A stretch of DNA of 64,000 nt from Tritrichomonas musculus (lineage: Eukaryota; Parabasalia; Tritrichomonadida; Tritrichomonadidae). Below are positions 30,736 through 40,758 of this stretch, piece by piece. The notes under the pieces were generated by a model. That model was given only the letters and a program-made list of their open reading frames with translations. It did no database searches and was not told the origin of the DNA. Location: the NCBI GenBank assembly GCA_039105265.1, contig JAPFFF010000034.1:806001-870000 (forward strand), written 5' to 3'. Position 1 is the stretch's first letter. Each line of letters opens with the position of its first letter. The translations under genes and the position numbers were made by a program.

Positions 30736-31113
30736 ATGACAAGAACCTATGATGTATTATGCCTCAATGAAGTTATAGCTACTTTTAAAGATATCGAACA
30801 CAGGCCTTGCCGTTTTATGACAGCACTATGTCCAGATCGTTGCGGTCATGCTACAGATGTTGCTGTTTTCGAAATTAATGAGTACCAAAAATACGAAAAG
30901 CCAGGTGAATACGGTGATCCTAAAGTAGATAAATTTAGCTGGGATCTTAAGCCAACATCTGCTGCAAATAGACTTCATCCAGAATATCTTGAAATTGTCA
31001 AAAATTTACAACCAGGACAAAAAGTTAAATTACATTGGACGCACTTTTATGTTACTGATGAACATGGAAGCAAATTCCCTGAACGTACAGTAACATTATT
31101 CGAAAAGATCTAA
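30736..31113 (+). CDS. Small conserved-looking protein with CPDRCGH motif
   Basis: 125 residues from the ATG at 30736; a longer form from 30688 would add 16 residues. The shorter start is chosen because an Initiator-like TCACTTTT lies just before it. The protein has the Cys/His motif CRFMTALCPDRCGH (about residues 25-38), then EKPGEYGDPK, HPEYLEIVKNLQPGQKVKL, HWTHFYVTDEHGSKFPERTV. This sequence is unlike its repeat-protein neighbours: compact, globular and rich in motifs. I recall similar small proteins in bacteria but cannot name a family or function; the CxxxC-H set could bind a metal. The stop is TAAA. Confidence 0.8.
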   Translation: MTRTYDVLCLNEVIATFKDIEHRPCRFMTALCPDRCGHATDVAVFEINEYQKYEKPGEYGDPKVDKFSWDLKPTSAANRLHPEYLEIVKNLQPGQKVKLHWTHFYVTDEHGSKFPERTVTLFEKI

Positions 31114-31252
31114 ATAAACACCTATTTAAAAAGATTAATCTTTTTTATTAATTAGCAATCAATCAATATTATTTTTTTTTATAGCATCATGTTAATAACA
31201 AGAAATCTTTTCTGTCATTAATTTTTTTTATTCAATGAAGAAATGGTTTTTA

Positions 31253-33463
31253 AGGGGGACCTTTCAATGTAAAACGATCAGGCCAAATTATTGGCCTAAA
31301 GGTTAAATAGATAATTATGATTTATAAGATTATCTTCTATGTTTTGTTTAGACAATTATATTATTTCGCTTATGTTAATAACTATGTAAGTCATTTGATA
31401 TATCAATTAAAGGTTAGACAATAATAATTAAAAAGTAAATTCAATTTCATTTTTAAAAACTGTTTTCACAATAAAATAAATTGATTATCAGATTGTTCAC
31501 ACATGCTTAATAAGTTTTATTTGATGTTTTTAATAGAAATTAAAATGAATTATAATAAGTTTTTTGATAATTACTTAAAAAAACATATTTATATATATAT
31601 ATCATACATATTTAATTTATTATATTATATAAAAATATAAAATGTCAAAATAACAAAAACATTGAGAGATAATAGGAATATTCAAAAAAAAATAGATTAA
31701 AGATTGATTATTATATATTGAATATGACTTTTATTGTTATTTATAATATATTATTATTTGAAATATATTTGTTTAACTAATATATTAATACTATAATACT
31801 ATATTTTAGTTTTAAAAATACTTTTGAAAATAAATGCGTAGTTTTATATTTATTTGTATTGATATTGATCTTATTTTCGTTTAGTTTATTATTACATTTT
31901 ATTATAATATATATCATTTTATAGATCTATAATATAAAGATTAAATTCGTTATTAGTAAAGATATAAGCATACTACTTTTTTTATTTGAAAAATATTGAA
32001 TGATTCAAACAATTTTACTCAGTTATTTAATGTATGAGATATCAATATTAGATTCATTTAATGCACAAAAATAAACATATAATATATAAATAGATTAATT
32101 GAATACTTTTAAATAAACGTATTTAAATATTGAGACTCTTTTCCTTTTCTATCAAAATAGGATTAATTCAATTTAAAAAAATAAAATATTAATAATATTA
32201 TTATTTCAATTAATATTTATTAAATATTTATTATTATAATTATAATAAATATATTATATAGGAAATAACAAGAAATTCAAATATAATTAATAAATATCTA
32301 ATTGTATCAATTCAAATTTTCATTTTTTTTTTTTTTTTTTTCATAAATTGAATTATTAAAATGCATATAATTCTATGTAAAACTATATTCAATCAATATA
32401 ATCAATACAATATTTAATATACAATATATAGAAATTAAATTATATATAATAAATAATTAACCCTGATAAATAAAAAGATAAACAATATTTTATATTAAAT
32501 AAATACAATTTTTGTGAGAATTATTTTATTGAAAAAACTATTGATTACAATTATTTTGTTTTTAGAATTACCCACTTGATTCTAATATTTTTTAGTATTA
32601 TATTGAATATTCAATTTATAGATGCATATTAAAATATATGTAAGTATATAATAATTTAAAAATATATCATTTTTAAATTATTATTTATATATTAAACTAT
32701 ATATTTATGTATTTAAATCAATATTATTGGTATTATAAAATATGAATTGAATGTAAATTAATATTTTCAAAACATCCTATATGTATTAATAAAGATGCCA
32801 TTGATCTAATTAAATATGGACTAAGCAATTATAAAAAATTGAATGCAATATGTTTATTTAATATAACAAATTACATCATATATAATATACATATTTTAAA
32901 TAAAAACAATGTGTTTCTTTTTTAAAAATTGAATATTCATTTGCAAAACAATATAATAAAAATATGCATGTTTACTTTATTTATAATAGAAATAAATAAA
33001 TAAATAAATATATAAATCCAAAAACAGTTTATTTCAGCTGTAGGACCATTTTTGCTCTGATCAATTTTCCATGTATTTTTATAATGGAGAATTTAAAAAT
33101 GAAATAACTCAATCCATAAAATTATTTATCATATTATTTTTATATACATAGAAACTATGTAAGCCAAATTAAATAATCTAGGTCTCAAACTAGTAAATAA
33201 TATATTACATGCATTAAAGCATCAAAGAATTTTGCAAACAATCATCATTTTTCATTATTTGATATAAATTTTTGATATTTGAGGCCTAGATATTCTAAAC
33301 TATCTATTACATAATATGATTGCCAAAAATCAAAATCACCTTAAATCTTTACATTGAGTTATTTCATTTTTAAATTTTCAATTAAAATTTGAATTAAAAC
33401 GATAATATTCAAGTCAAATATTAATCGTTCAATTTATAATAGTAAACGGGGAAAGGTCCCCCT
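31253..33463. mobile_element. 2.2-kb non-coding TA-flanked element with terminal inverted repeats
   Basis: AGGGGGACCTTTC (31253-31265) is perfectly inverted at 33451-33463. TA borders both ends (31251-31252 and 33464-33465), so TTAAGGGGGACCTTTC is shared in full. The interior is extremely AT-rich, with no open frame of note and a poly-T run at about 32325. The ends resemble those of the transposon at 36595-39166 (TA-AAGGGGAC), suggesting a non-autonomous relative mobilised by a pogo-type transposase. This is inference; the repeats are short. Confidence 0.6.
33087..33379. repeat. Nested inverted repeat inside the 2.2-kb element
   Basis: The 27-base arm at 33087-33113 (core TTTAAAAATGAAATAACTC) is inverted at 33353-33379 with one mismatch. 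Inner arms around TCTAGG(T/C)CTCAAA at about 33176-33188 and TTTGAGGCCTAGA at about 33278-33290 pair as well. It could be a separate foldback element or the end structure of an older insertion. Confidence 0.8.
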
Positions 33464-33848
33464 TAATTTAGTAAAACCAAGTAATTCAGTTAACAAAAAA
33501 CGTTAAATTAAATAAATTAAAACGAAAAAGATTTTTAATTTTGGTTAATGAAAAAATAATATAAAAAGATAACTGATAAACGTTATTTTCTTTTCCATAA
33601 ACATTTTTTTCAAAATGTCATTAACAATCCAATTTATTAAGCGTTAGCAGGATGTTATAATTTTAGTTTATTGCTTCGGGAATGCAAAAACTTTGTTCCC
33701 TGTAAATTTCCAAAATTCGTTTAATGATTTTGAAAAAAAGGAAGGAGGAAAATTGAGGAAATTACCGATCAAAATCCTCAGAAAAATAATAATATGACCT
33801 TATATAAAATTTTGAAAATCCTTTTTTGATTTTTTAGTTTATTTTTTG

Positions 33849-36461
33849 ATGGAATTCCAGGAATATTTAGCTGAATTACAAAATATTCAGAAATCTCTTT
33901 TGGATTTCATCGAATCAGACGAAAACTATGAAGAAAATTTTGAAGTTCTCATTAAGCAAATAAAGAAGCATGTTCAAGAAGATGAAAATGAACTAAAATT
34001 AGTCCTTCTTTTAATAAATATAATTTCGAGTAGCCATCACAGAACGAATAATTTTTTCTTCAAGATTGAAAAAATATTATTATTATTAAAGCCAGACATT
34101 CAAAAATTTTTCACGAATAGCGAAATATACAACATATTTAAAGACAGCAAGCGACTTCTTTATTTTTTATTCCAAAGCAAAATTCTTATCATGTCAGAAT
34201 ATATCATGAATGATTGTTTTAGGCGAAAAATAAAAAACTATCACACCTACTTTTTCAAAGAAATCAAATCACATTGTAGCACCAAATCCATCAAAGAAAT
34301 TGAAGATCAGAATCAACAATCTAATATTGATCCTAATTCTGAAGAATTTGAGGCAAACCGAAAAAACGGCCAAAATGAGACCAAAATATGCACTTTAATT
34401 CGTGAAGATAACATTGATGAATTCATCACGTACATTGCTAAAGAGGACCTTTCATTAAACATGACGATCAAACCGTCAATTTTTGAGACGAATCCGATTT
34501 TGATGGCATCGAATGTCACACTTCTTCAGTACTCGGCATTTTTTGGCTCCATTCAAATTTTCAAGTATTTATTTTTGAATGATGCCGATATAAAGAGGTT
34601 TTTGTGGATCTACGCGATTCACGGCAACAATCCTGAATTGATACATTTTCTCGAAGAGAAGAATGTTGAGCCTGAAGACAGGACATATCGACTCTTTTAC
34701 GCGGAGGCAGCTATTTGTCATCATAACGAGATAGCTGAGTATTTAAAGAACAATTACATCAAAGAAACGAATGAATTTTTTGATTTAAAAAGCTTTCAAT
34801 TTTACAACTTTTTGAATTTCTCAGGAAGTAACCTGTTTAATAGAAACGTCTTCTTTTACCTCTGTCATTATGGTTTCTACTCATTAGTTGAGAAAATATT
34901 AAAAAATAGGAGTTTCGACATCAATTATTTAATTAAGGAAGGTGGAGCTAACAATACCTCATTTATAGCAACACCTTTACTTGTTGCAATAATGAATGAT
35001 AATTCGAATATTGTAAAGCTTTTATTGGAGCATCAAAAAAATGATTTTAGTTTTAAATTGACAAGGTGTAGTTGGACCAAATTTGAATTCACTCAAAATG
35101 CCTTATTTTTGGCTGTTGTTTTTGATAATCCTAAAACCGTCAAATATTTAATTAACACAAATTCAATTGACATTAATCAAAAATCATATCAAAAAGTTTA
35201 CAAGCCTAATTCAAACATGATTCAAATAATTGAAGAATTCCCTTTAAGCGAAGCAATAGCGAACAAAAACATAGATATTATTAAACTATTGTTGAGTGAT
35301 CCTAATTTAGACATTAATTTAGAAAAGACAAATTATTACACAACTAATAATGCACCTGTTGTTAATTCATTCAAAAGATTGTCACCTTTAAACATGTCAA
35401 TAATGAAATGTGATTTTGAAATTGTTAAATTAATATTATCTAATAAAAATGTTAATGTTAATAATATTTCGAAAAACGCGATTCATGACTCTGAATATAA
35501 TGAATCTTCTTTGTTCTTTTCTGTTAGAATGAATAATGCTGATATTCTTGGTCTTCTTATTAATTTGCCAGATATTGACGTGAACATTAAATCGTCAAAT
35601 TATATAAAAGACGTGCATTTTAGTGAGCCGATTTTACAATTTGCGATTGAAAAGAAGAACCTTGATATTATTAAAATTTTGTTATCTAATAAAAACCTCG
35701 ATGTTAACATGCCATTAATTAAAGAGTTAAATGATGCTGAAAAAAATGTGATTGAAATGAATCCGTTACTTTATTCAGTAATTGAAAAAAATGAGTCTCT
35801 CGTTAGACTTCTATTTACTAATGACAGAATTGATGTTAATGCGAAGTATGTTGAAAGTAACATTAATCATTATGAAGAGAAATCTGCTTTGTATAAAGCT
35901 GTTGAAAATGAAGATGAAAATATGGTTAAGCTTTTGTTGTCTCATCCAAATATCGACGTTAATTACAGATCTTTGTATAAAGCAAAAGATAACTCGAAAA
36001 TTACCAAGACTCCTATTTTGCATTTGGCTATTAAAAAGCTAAATGTTGCAATTGTTGAGTTGTTGTTAAATTCTCCTTCAATTGACGTTAATTCGATTTC
36101 TTACAAGAAAAATAGTCTTGCTAGATTAATCGAAGAAGTAGAAGAAACTGCTTTGAACGTGGCAATTAATAATTTTGATTTGCAAATTATTCAATTGTTG
36201 CTTGAAAAACCTGAAATTAACGTCAACTTGAAATCTAAAATCACAAGTTTCTCTCCATCGCTTTTTTTCATTGAAGAGAAAACGCCAATTCAAACTGCAT
36301 TGTTTTCGGATAAAGAAGATGTTTTTAAGGTTGTGTTTAATAAATTGATTGATAATGAAGATTTGAATGAAAATTTGAATGAACTTATTAAAATGACAAA
36401 CAATGAAAAAATTAAGGCTCTGATTAACAATGGAATAAATAGACTGGCAGTAAAGCTTTAA
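33849..36461 (+). CDS. DUF3447/ankyrin-repeat protein, intact
   Basis: 870 residues from the ATG at 33849. Residues 1-330 form the DUF3447-type region shared with the genes at 10856-12097 and 5460-6530 (SLLDFIESDE, KRLLYFLFQSKILIM, PSIFETNPILMA, YSAFFGSIQIFKYL, HGNNPELIHFLEEKNVEPE). Residues about 370-830 carry around ten ankyrin repeats (TPLLVAIMNDNSNIVKLLL, LLSDPNLDINLE, LLNSPSIDVNS) joined by variable 10-25-residue loops. It is typical of the very large trichomonad ankyrin family; no signal peptide or membrane helix. The exact role is unknown. It serves as the intact reference for the two decayed relatives in this window. Confidence 0.9.
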   Translation: MEFQEYLAELQNIQKSLLDFIESDENYEENFEVLIKQIKKHVQEDENELKLVLLLINIISSSHHRTNNFFFKIEKILLLLKPDIQKFFTNSEIYNIFKDSKRLLYFLFQSKILIMSEYIMNDCFRRKIKNYHTYFFKEIKSHCSTKSIKEIEDQNQQSNIDPNSEEFEANRKNGQNETKICTLIREDNIDEFITYIAKEDLSLNMTIKPSIFETNPILMASNVTLLQYSAFFGSIQIFKYLFLNDADIKRFLWIYAIHGNNPELIHFLEEKNVEPEDRTYRLFYAEAAICHHNEIAEYLKNNYIKETNEFFDLKSFQFYNFLNFSGSNLFNRNVFFYLCHYGFYSLVEKILKNRSFDINYLIKEGGANNTSFIATPLLVAIMNDNSNIVKLLLEHQKNDFSFKLTRCSWTKFEFTQNALFLAVVFDNPKTVKYLINTNSIDINQKSYQKVYKPNSNMIQIIEEFPLSEAIANKNIDIIKLLLSDPNLDINLEKTNYYTTNNAPVVNSFKRLSPLNMSIMKCDFEIVKLILSNKNVNVNNISKNAIHDSEYNESSLFFSVRMNNADILGLLINLPDIDVNIKSSNYIKDVHFSEPILQFAIEKKNLDIIKILLSNKNLDVNMPLIKELNDAEKNVIEMNPLLYSVIEKNESLVRLLFTNDRIDVNAKYVESNINHYEEKSALYKAVENEDENMVKLLLSHPNIDVNYRSLYKAKDNSKITKTPILHLAIKKLNVAIVELLLNSPSIDVNSISYKKNSLARLIEEVEETALNVAINNFDLQIIQLLLEKPEINVNLKSKITSFSPSLFFIEEKTPIQTALFSDKEDVFKVVFNKLIDNEDLNENLNELIKMTNNEKIKALINNGINRLAVKL

Positions 36462-36594
36462 TTTATCAAAAAAAAAAAAAAAAAAAAATTCTTTCATTAT
36501 ATAAATATATATTATTCACATAAATCTAATTCTTCTAAATTATTTGAAAGCTAAATATTTCATATCATTTTCCAATTTTTTAGAAAAACTTTTA

Positions 36595-36641
36595 AAGGGG
36601 ACGGAAAAAAGTGTAAACCACGGAAAAAAGTGTAGACTTTT
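36595..36641 (+). repeat. Left terminal inverted repeat
   Basis: Begins AAGGGGACGGAAAAAAGTGT and repeats CGGAAAAAAGTGTA internally, a likely transposase-binding site in two copies. Confidence 0.85.
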
Positions 36642-36944
36642 ATTAAGAAGTACTTTATAGAAATGAAATTACGTTTTCATTTTTTGGTCATAGATTGTTT
36701 ATGAGTAACTAAATATAATTTTTATTTTTATTCGAAGAATTATTGAATCTATATTTTTTTAAATGCAAAGTTTACATCTCAATTTGATTTTTTATAAAAA
36801 TTAAAGCAACCCTATTTGTAGATTTTTTCATATATATAAATTAATTAGTTAATATATATAATAATTATTGCATTAAAAAAATTCCTTGATTAATAAATAA
36901 AAAATATCAATATTTGAACAACTTTGTTTGAACACTTAAAAATG

Positions 36945-36952
36945 TCATTTTA
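36945..36952 (+). promoter_or_regulatory. Initiator-like motif TCATTTTA before the transposase
   Basis: TCATTTTA ends directly at the ATG (36953), the same motif as at 7153. Confidence 0.55.
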
Positions 36953-38677
36953 ATGAAGAAGAAAAAGCGTGGTCGACCAAGAAAGCAGAGGACCCTGTTT
37001 CTAGATAGATTCTCTGTTTTAAAGAATGAATTCATATATCTAATGGATAAGGATATCCATATATTTGATGAATCACGATTTCGATCTCCATTGGAAATAA
37101 AAAGTCGAAAAGATTCATCGAGGCTAACAATTAACGATGATCTGTTTGATCAAGAAACAGTTAGGCTTAAAAGTATATGGGAGGAGTTAAATCCTGTTGA
37201 TGACATAGTTGATAATGATCTTTTTGATCTAATTGATAATATTGATTCGCCAAATACTGTTTTTGATAAATTTGATGAAGAAGATTTATTACAAGATCAG
37301 AGTTTTACGTGCTATGAAGAAGCAAAAATCAATAAATATCAAGAAGTTAAACCACCCATTCAATGTTTCATTAAAGAAGCTTTTGATGCCTTACCAGCCA
37401 TTGCTCAAAACATATTAAAACAAAATCATGATAATCTATTTAATTCAAGCAAAAACTATCAAGAACAGATTTATACAACATTAGATTTGATCTATAGCGA
37501 CTCAATTAAGTGCCCATTGTCATCTATTGGAAAGTTATTTGGTATTCAGAAAGGTGCTATTGCCAACCATTTAAAAAGAAAATCTCAATTGAAATTAAAT
37601 CACGGAAGGCCAAATACATTGATAGAAGAACAGTTCAGAATGGTTTTGCAATATGTTAAAGACAGTTACGAAGCTAATGATTACCTAGAAATAGATGAAA
37701 TAGCTGATTTTATATATACATCATTTGATATTTCAATTCAGTATGATACGTTATATCGGCTAATTATGCATTCAAAATTTACAAAAATAGTAGATGCTTC
37801 AATTATGGAGTCCGTAAGAGCAGAGGTTCCTTTAGAAACCATTCAAACGCATTATACAAAACTTCGCGTAGTTCTCGAAGCTAATCTAATTCCACCAGAG
37901 TTTATTTTTAACATCGATGAGTGCGGATTCATTGATTTTATTGATATGAAAAAACGGCATGTTGTAGTGCCAGAATACGCGCCAAAAAAATTAGTACTAA
38001 GTGTAAATAGATCAACGAAGAGAGTAACAATGCTCGGAGGAATCGCACTTGATGGAACAAAATTAAGACCATTATTAATCTTACCAAATAAAAGAATAGA
38101 TAAAGATTTATTACAAAACGGTTATGGTGAAAGAAATGCCCTTTATTGTTATCAGGAAAACGGCTTTATAAACTCAACAATTTTTGATTTTTGGGCGAAG
38201 TCCATTTTTTTACCTGAAATTCAACGAAGACGAGAAGAAACTGGTTATACAGGATTGATCTTATTACTTCTTGATGGCTGTAGCTCGCATTTTTCTGATT
38301 TTTTTTTAGACGAAGCAACATATCATGGAATTTACATTTTTCAAGAACCTCCTGGATCCTCAGATCAAGTGCAAGCACTTGATCTGGGGATTTTCGGAAT
38401 TCAGAAGCACTTTAAATCGAGAATCAAAGTTCATGGACAATTTTCAGATCAATCACGGAATATAATGCAAATTGTGAACTCATGGATTCAAGCTACTACT
38501 CCGGATAAAATTGTTTCTGCATTTCATCAAGCTGGAATCTATGTTAAAGAGCTTCCTGATGGTTCTTCAATTACTATGGCTGATATCGATAAAGCAAGAG
38601 CTGTAAGGGGAATGAACCATTCTCACTGCACAAATGAATTCTTTGGCAGGAAAACAGTTAATATAGAACAATTTTAA
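36953..38677 (+). CDS. Pogo/Fot-like DDE_1 transposase
   Basis: 574 residues, uninterrupted. An AT-hook (KRGRPRK, residues 5-11) opens the protein. A helix-turn-helix region lies about 180-265 (SIGKLFGIQKGAIANHLKRK and the CENP-B-like segment after it). The catalytic acids are D322 in FNIDECGF, D441 in LLLDGCSSH and D477 in QALDLGIFG, a DD35D-like spacing with the DG-C-SSH and ALDLGIF context of DDE_1 (pogo, Tigger, Fot). The C-terminal part runs to residue 574 without further domains. All catalytic residues are present, so it could be functional. It cuts and inserts at TA by family knowledge. A 3' untranslated stretch of about 490 bp separates it from the right end. Confidence 0.9.
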   Translation: MKKKKRGRPRKQRTLFLDRFSVLKNEFIYLMDKDIHIFDESRFRSPLEIKSRKDSSRLTINDDLFDQETVRLKSIWEELNPVDDIVDNDLFDLIDNIDSPNTVFDKFDEEDLLQDQSFTCYEEAKINKYQEVKPPIQCFIKEAFDALPAIAQNILKQNHDNLFNSSKNYQEQIYTTLDLIYSDSIKCPLSSIGKLFGIQKGAIANHLKRKSQLKLNHGRPNTLIEEQFRMVLQYVKDSYEANDYLEIDEIADFIYTSFDISIQYDTLYRLIMHSKFTKIVDASIMESVRAEVPLETIQTHYTKLRVVLEANLIPPEFIFNIDECGFIDFIDMKKRHVVVPEYAPKKLVLSVNRSTKRVTMLGGIALDGTKLRPLLILPNKRIDKDLLQNGYGERNALYCYQENGFINSTIFDFWAKSIFLPEIQRRREETGYTGLILLLLDGCSSHFSDFFLDEATYHGIYIFQEPPGSSDQVQALDLGIFGIQKHFKSRIKVHGQFSDQSRNIMQIVNSWIQATTPDKIVSAFHQAGIYVKELPDGSSITMADIDKARAVRGMNHSHCTNEFFGRKTVNIEQF

Positions 38678-39119
38678 GCGAGAATAAAAAGTTTGATTAT
38701 AATTCAATATCTTTTCAATTTTTTATTTTATAATCTAAATATGATTTTTTATTTTAAATTAATATGCTAATTTAGATTAAGCAAAAATAAAACTTATATA
38801 TTCAAAATTATCAAAGATAAATTTGTTTCTTCAGCCAAAAAAATTCAAAGGATAAAAATTAGGATTTGTTTTTGCTTTTTCTCAAAATTGAAACAAAAAA
38901 AAGTATAAAATATTAGAAAAATATAATTATGAGTCTAAAAATATAATAAAAATTAAATATAAAGTGATTTTCAAGAATAAGACAGATTATCTTTATTAAA
39001 TATGATAAATAAAATATTATTCTTTCCTTGATTTAATCAACTTAACATGTGCGTATTCATGTTATAAATCTATAAAAAAATTAATATGATTCAATTCCTT
39101 TTACTTTTAGAGAAAAAAC

Positions 39120-39166
39120 GAAAGTTTACACTTTTTTCCGGTGTTTACACATTTTTCAATATCCTT
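39120..39166 (-). repeat. Right terminal inverted repeat
   Basis: Read inward on the minus strand it begins AAGGATATTGAAAAATGTGT and then CGGAAAAAAGTGTAAAC. The inner motif is nearly identical to the left end, the outer one more diverged. Confidence 0.82.
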
Positions 39167-39265
39167 TAAAAAAATAATAATAAAAAACTAATTTATATAT
39201 GTTAATAATCTTTAGTTATCCTCTTTATTTGAAGATTTAGATGTATTTTCTTTTCAATTCGATGT

Positions 39266-40150
39266 TTAATCTTCATTTTCTTCTTCTTCCTCTTCCTCTT
39301 CTTCATATTCTTCGATATTTGGTTTGATTTCCAAGTAAGATTCAATCAGTTCATTGATTAATTTTTTCCCATCTAATTCACTAACTGACGTAATAAAAGG
39401 ATCATTGATCAGTTCGTTAGCAGTTGGTCGTTCAGAAATTTCTTTTTTTAAGCATTTTGACACAAACATCTTGAACTCTTGAGATGAATTGGAAGGTGGA
39501 TTTGGAGGTTGATCATCAATGATCTTTTTGAGAAATCTGATTTTATCTTTTTCCCTTTTGTATGGCATTTTTCCAGTTATTAGTGTAATTGCTGTAATTC
39601 CTAGTGACCAAATATCACTTCTACAATCAGATCCAAATCCAGTTATTGATTCTGGTGACATCCAAAACGCTTCTTTTAAAGAATTACCAAGTAGAAGGTT
39701 TGTTTCAAATTGAGATATTTTTATTTCATTATTTGAGTCAAAGAATATGTTTTGTGGATTAACATTATTGGTGCGATTTTTGAAATTATTTGCTGAAAAA
39801 CAAATGAATCCTTCCAAAACTCTTCGTAAAACAGCGCTTGTTTCATTTTCAGTTAATGGTCGATAATATTTAATGATTTGATCAAATGAACCAGAACAAA
39901 GTTCCATGACTATATAGAAAAAATTTTCACTTCTAAAACAACTGTAATAATTTAATAGATTGGGATGCTTGCATATGTAACTATTTGAAACATTTTGACA
40001 ATGTTCATGGATTTTAACAAAAGTTTCTTTTATGGCAACTAATTGCTGTGTTTCTTTACAAAGAGCTTTATAAATTATTTCATTGTCAGTACTAGCTAAT
40101 TTTTCTAAGATATTATAATCAGAAACAGATCCATTTTCTTTCATTTGCAT
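39266..40150 (-). CDS. STE20-like pseudokinase
   Basis: 294 residues from the ATG at 40150; a second ATG two codons later is possible. The fold of an STE/germinal-centre kinase is clear: LVAIKETF (ATP lysine kept), FFYIVMELCSGSFDQII, FWMSPESITGFGSDCRSDIWSLGITAITLITGKMPY, KCLKKEISERPTANELINDPFI. The glycine loop is lost (LASTDNEIIYKA), the HRD loop is replaced by NRTNNVNPQN without the catalytic Asp, and DFG is replaced by QFE. It is therefore almost certainly catalytically dead and would act as an adaptor or allosteric partner. The tail is a run of Glu (about residues 278-292). The stop is TAAA. No frame break, so it is a kept pseudokinase rather than a pseudogene. Confidence 0.87.
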   Translation of the reverse strand: MQMKENGSVSDYNILEKLASTDNEIIYKALCKETQQLVAIKETFVKIHEHCQNVSNSYICKHPNLLNYYSCFRSENFFYIVMELCSGSFDQIIKYYRPLTENETSAVLRRVLEGFICFSANNFKNRTNNVNPQNIFFDSNNEIKISQFETNLLLGNSLKEAFWMSPESITGFGSDCRSDIWSLGITAITLITGKMPYKREKDKIRFLKKIIDDQPPNPPSNSSQEFKMFVSKCLKKEISERPTANELINDPFITSVSELDGKKLINELIESYLEIKPNIEEYEEEEEEEEENED

Positions 40151-40758
40151 AAACTTAAAGTAAAAAGGCAGACCACTATTTTTTCCCTCAATTATTGTGA
40201 CATAAAATATTTCTTCTCATTTTTAAAATTTTATCTCAAATTTTTTTCAGTTTAGTTAATATAAATGACACAAATTTTTTTTCAAAAAGTTCATTAAAAA
40301 AAGATATGCATGCTTTTAAAAAGTGTTTGCATCGATAAATAATGCATTTATCTTTCCTATTAATCCGTTATTTTGGGTAGTAATATAAGATATCAAGCCA
40401 TAAATAAAAATAAAAAAAAATATAAATCTATATTTTTTTGCATATTTTAATTTGAGAGATTGAATGAAATTTAAAAGTATAACAGTATGCATTGAATGCT
40501 CTGCACTTTTTACTCTGTGTGCTCTAATGATAAAATATGCTTAAAATAAGCTTTTATTCATATTTAACGACAATTGTTTTTTGTTATTAGAAGCTTTTAT
40601 TCATATTTATATTTGTAGCAAGAAAATTGATAATAAAAACAAAGTTAAATAACTAACAATGAGAACTAAAGCAATTTCTTAATTAAAATATAGTTTAGTC
40701 TTTTCAAATCAATCTAAAAGATAAAAAATGTTTTTGATAAATAAAAAAAAGTATGATA
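40151..40758. other. Intergenic spacer
   Basis: AT-rich. A 19-bp direct repeat AAGCTTTTATTCATATTTA occurs at 40548-40566 and 40591-40609. No gene is seen. Confidence 0.55.

Larger units (their letters stand above)
36595..39166 (+). mobile_element. Complete pogo/DDE_1-type DNA transposon
   Basis: 2,572 bp between TA dinucleotides (36593-36594 and 39167-39168). Each terminal inverted repeat of about 47 bp carries two copies of a GGAAAAAAGTGTAAAC-like motif, at the left end just after AAGGGGAC. Left and right ends match at about 38 positions, the outermost motif being more diverged on the right. The single gene is an uninterrupted transposase. The element looks whole and may be recent. Confidence 0.88.
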
